Origin: an uncultured Lactobacillus sp. | Lineage (GTDB): Bacteria; Bacillota; Bacilli; Lactobacillales; Lactobacillaceae | Assembly (NCBI GenBank): GCA_937874185.1 | Contig: CALNAK010000021.1 | Span: 186,001-250,000, forward strand | DNA length: 64,000 nt | Reading direction: 5' to 3' | Part shown: one piece after another, positions 62,317-64,000 of the stretch | Layout: every line of letters begins with the position of its first letter | Numbering within the stretch: position 1 is the first letter of the stretch | The notes under the pieces: generated by a model | The model's database searches: none | Seen by the model: only the letters and a program-made list of their open reading frames with translations | Told to the model about the DNA's origin: nothing | Position numbers and translations under genes: made by a program

Positions 62317-64000
62317 TACTTAACCTCCTTTAATTGAGACTCAATTATTTCTTGGTAAGTCTTATTATTTTCTTTCAATTCTTGATGAGTTCCTAAGCCG
62401 ACCATCTTACCGTCTTCAAGAACAACAATTTGATTAGCATCAGCAACAGTTGAAATACGTTGTCCAACAATAACAACAACGCTTTGACTGATTTTTTCAT
62501 CATTTCTCAAAGCTGTACGAAGATTCAAGTCAGTCTTGAAATCAAGTGCAGAGAATGAATCATCAAAGACATAAATTGATGCATCTTTGACTAAAGCTCT
62601 AGCGATAGCCAAACGTTGTTTTTGACCACCAGAGAAGTTATCTCCACCTTGTTCAACTTCAGCATCAAGTCCGCCATCGAGTTCCTTAACGAATCCATCA
62701 GCTTGAGCAACTTCAAGAGCATGCCAAACTTCAGTATCTGTGGCATCGGCTTTACCGTAAACCATATTTTCACGAATAGTTCCCTTAAATAGATAGGCTC
62801 TTTGAGGAACCATGGAAACTTTACTATTGATATCTTCAGTACTTAAGGCTTTGACATCTGTCCCATTTAAGCTAACGACACCAGTTTCAGCATCATAGAA
62901 TCTTGGAATCAAATTGATCAAAGTACTCTTACCTGAACCAGTACCACCAATAATAGCAAGTGTTTGTCCCTTAACCATCTTGAAATTAAGATTTGATAAA
63001 GCTAATCTTTCGGCACCTTGATATCTAAAGTTAACATCATTAAAACTAAGTGAAGGTTCCTCACTTGCTTTGGCTGGTTTAGCAACAACATCAATCTTAC
63101 TTTCTGTTTCAAAAACTTCTTGAATACGAGCAGCTGAAGCTGAAGCACGAGGAACGAAAACAAAGACCATTGATAGGATCATAAAACTCATAAGGATCTG
63201 CATCGCATAAGTCATGAACGCAATCATATTACCAATTTCCATAGATTGATTAGCAATATAATGAGCACCTAACCAAGTAATACCAACGTTGGTACCACTC
63301 ATGATTAATGTGACAATTGGGAACATCAAAGCAACAATACTGAAAACTTTGACCGCATTGTTTGTATAGTCCTCATTAGCAACTTTGAATCTATCTTGTT
63401 CAAATTTATCTTGTCTGAAAGCACGAATAACACGTACCCCTGTCAAGCCTTCACGGAAGACCAAGTTCAATCGGTCAGTCTTCTTCTGCATAGCCTTGAA
63501 CAGTGGCACAGCAAAATACATTACTCCTGCAACCAAAACGATTAAAATAGGAATAGATATTAAGAAAATTTTGGTCATTTCAGCATTCTTTTGATATGCC
63601 ATGAAACTAGCACCAATTAACATAATCGGTGCCATGATCATCATTCTTAACATCATAATCATAACGTTCTGAATTTGAACCACATCATTAGTAGTTCTTG
63701 TAGTTAATGATGACGTTTCGAACTTGTCGAATTCATCATGTGTAAAGTATAATATCTTTTTAAATAAGTCGGATCTTAATTTACGACCTAATCCTTGTGA
63801 CGCCTGGGACGCCATCAAAACATTCCCAAAAGCGGCAATGACAGAAATTAATGAAACAACTACCATTTGCATTCCGGCGTGAACGATATATTTCGTATCA
63901 CCAGTAATAACACCTTTGTTAACAATGTCTGATGTTAGATTAGGAATATATAATGTAGCAACAACCTGGAAAATCATGAAGATTACAGCAAAAAGTACTT
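62316..64000 (-). CDS. Heterodimeric ABC exporter, first half-transporter (partial)
   Basis: The reading frame stays open to the right edge, so the first ~10-20 residues lie outside the window; the internal ATG at 63977 is within the first transmembrane helix and is not the start. Walker A is GGTGSGKST and the signature FSGGQ is intact, but Walker B reads VFDDSFSALD (Asp for the catalytic Glu) and the H-loop His is Gln (IVGQRIST). It is the degenerate-site half of a LmrCD/BmrCD-like pair with the gene at 60442-62316. Confidence 0.92.
   Translation of the reverse strand, partial: VLFAVIFMIFQVVATLYIPNLTSDIVNKGVITGDTKYIVHAGMQMVVVSLISVIAAFGNVLMASQASQGLGRKLRSDLFKKILYFTHDEFDKFETSSLTTRTTNDVVQIQNVMIMMLRMMIMAPIMLIGASFMAYQKNAEMTKIFLISIPILIVLVAGVMYFAVPLFKAMQKKTDRLNLVFREGLTGVRVIRAFRQDKFEQDRFKVANEDYTNNAVKVFSIVALMFPIVTLIMSGTNVGITWLGAHYIANQSMEIGNMIAFMTYAMQILMSFMILSMVFVFVPRASASAARIQEVFETESKIDVVAKPAKASEEPSLSFNDVNFRYQGAERLALSNLNFKMVKGQTLAIIGGTGSGKSTLINLIPRFYDAETGVVSLNGTDVKALSTEDINSKVSMVPQRAYLFKGTIRENMVYGKADATDTEVWHALEVAQADGFVKELDGGLDAEVEQGGDNFSGGQKQRLAIARALVKDASIYVFDDSFSALDFKTDLNLRTALRNDEKISQSVVVIVGQRISTVADANQIVVLEDGKMVGLGTHQELKENNKTYQEIIESQLKEVK

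Noticed and set aside
1..64000. Prophage, insertion sequence, integrative element or genomic island
   Set aside because: No integrase, transposase, phage structural gene, tRNA-linked repeat or cluster of foreign-looking genes is visible; the gene order is core genome throughout.

Overview
The window is chromosomal DNA from an AT-rich lactic acid bacterium of the family Lactobacillaceae. Evidence: the division and cell-wall cluster order (mraZ, rsmH, ftsL, ftsI, mraY, murD, murG, divIB, ftsA, ftsZ, sepF, yggT, ylmH, divIVA, ileS), T-box leaders on ileS and valS, a TPP riboswitch on thiT, and small families typical of lactobacilli (DUF1831, DUF2969, DUF4044, EpuA, DUF1146). A Companilactobacillus-like species is my best guess, but genus cannot be settled from this segment. 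No rRNA, tRNA, prophage, insertion sequence or CRISPR array was found.

Layout. Positions 1-266 hold a terminator and a large GC-rich palindrome. 267-5839 (minus) is an MFS exporter, a Nudix hydrolase, a tail-anchored protein, an MTA/SAH nucleosidase, and the tRNA 2-thiouridine pair cysteine desulfurase plus MnmA. 6030-9230 (minus) is T-box-ileS-cold-shock-domain protein. 9244-22338 (minus) is the dcw cluster, headed by mraZ with three GTGGT boxes upstream. Divergent from it is a 38-aa DUF4044 gene. 22774-27456 (minus) holds TPP-regulated thiT and mreBCD-minCD, with a terminator after mreB. Then come radC, folC and valS; the valS leader carries a T-box plus three copies of a ~64-bp repeat. 32708-36845 (minus) holds thiI with its own cysteine desulfurase, then ezrA. 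36969-40709 is mostly plus strand: rpsD behind a leader with a possible pseudoknot, then rarA, a membrane protein and usp, with a DUF1054 gene on the minus strand. 40785-46645 (minus) holds an HTH-TPR regulator, an orphan GcvH-like protein, rodA, DUF2969, yidD, epuA, mbl, murA and DUF1146. 46770-57519 (minus) is a long colinear run tdk-prfA-prmC-tsaC-upp-atpBEFHAGDC, with a terminator-like hairpin just after atpE. Plus-strand murT has no gatD next to it and is followed by a ~150-nt GC-rich structured element. The window ends with a serine hydrolase and a heterodimeric ABC exporter; the second ABC gene runs off the right edge.

Together the genes cover septum and rod-shape morphogenesis (FtsZ/A/SepF/EzrA/DivIVA, MinCD, MreBCD, Mbl, RodA), peptidoglycan precursors (MurA/D/G, MraY, MurT), tRNA thiolation (MnmA, ThiI and two desulfurases), translation (IleS, ValS, RpsD, PrfA, PrmC, TsaC) and the F1Fo ATPase. 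Nearly all coding content is ordinary core genome. The unexplained signal lies in noncoding elements: the palindrome at 149-260, the valS-leader repeats, the structured element after murT, and the hairpins inside the mre and atp operons.
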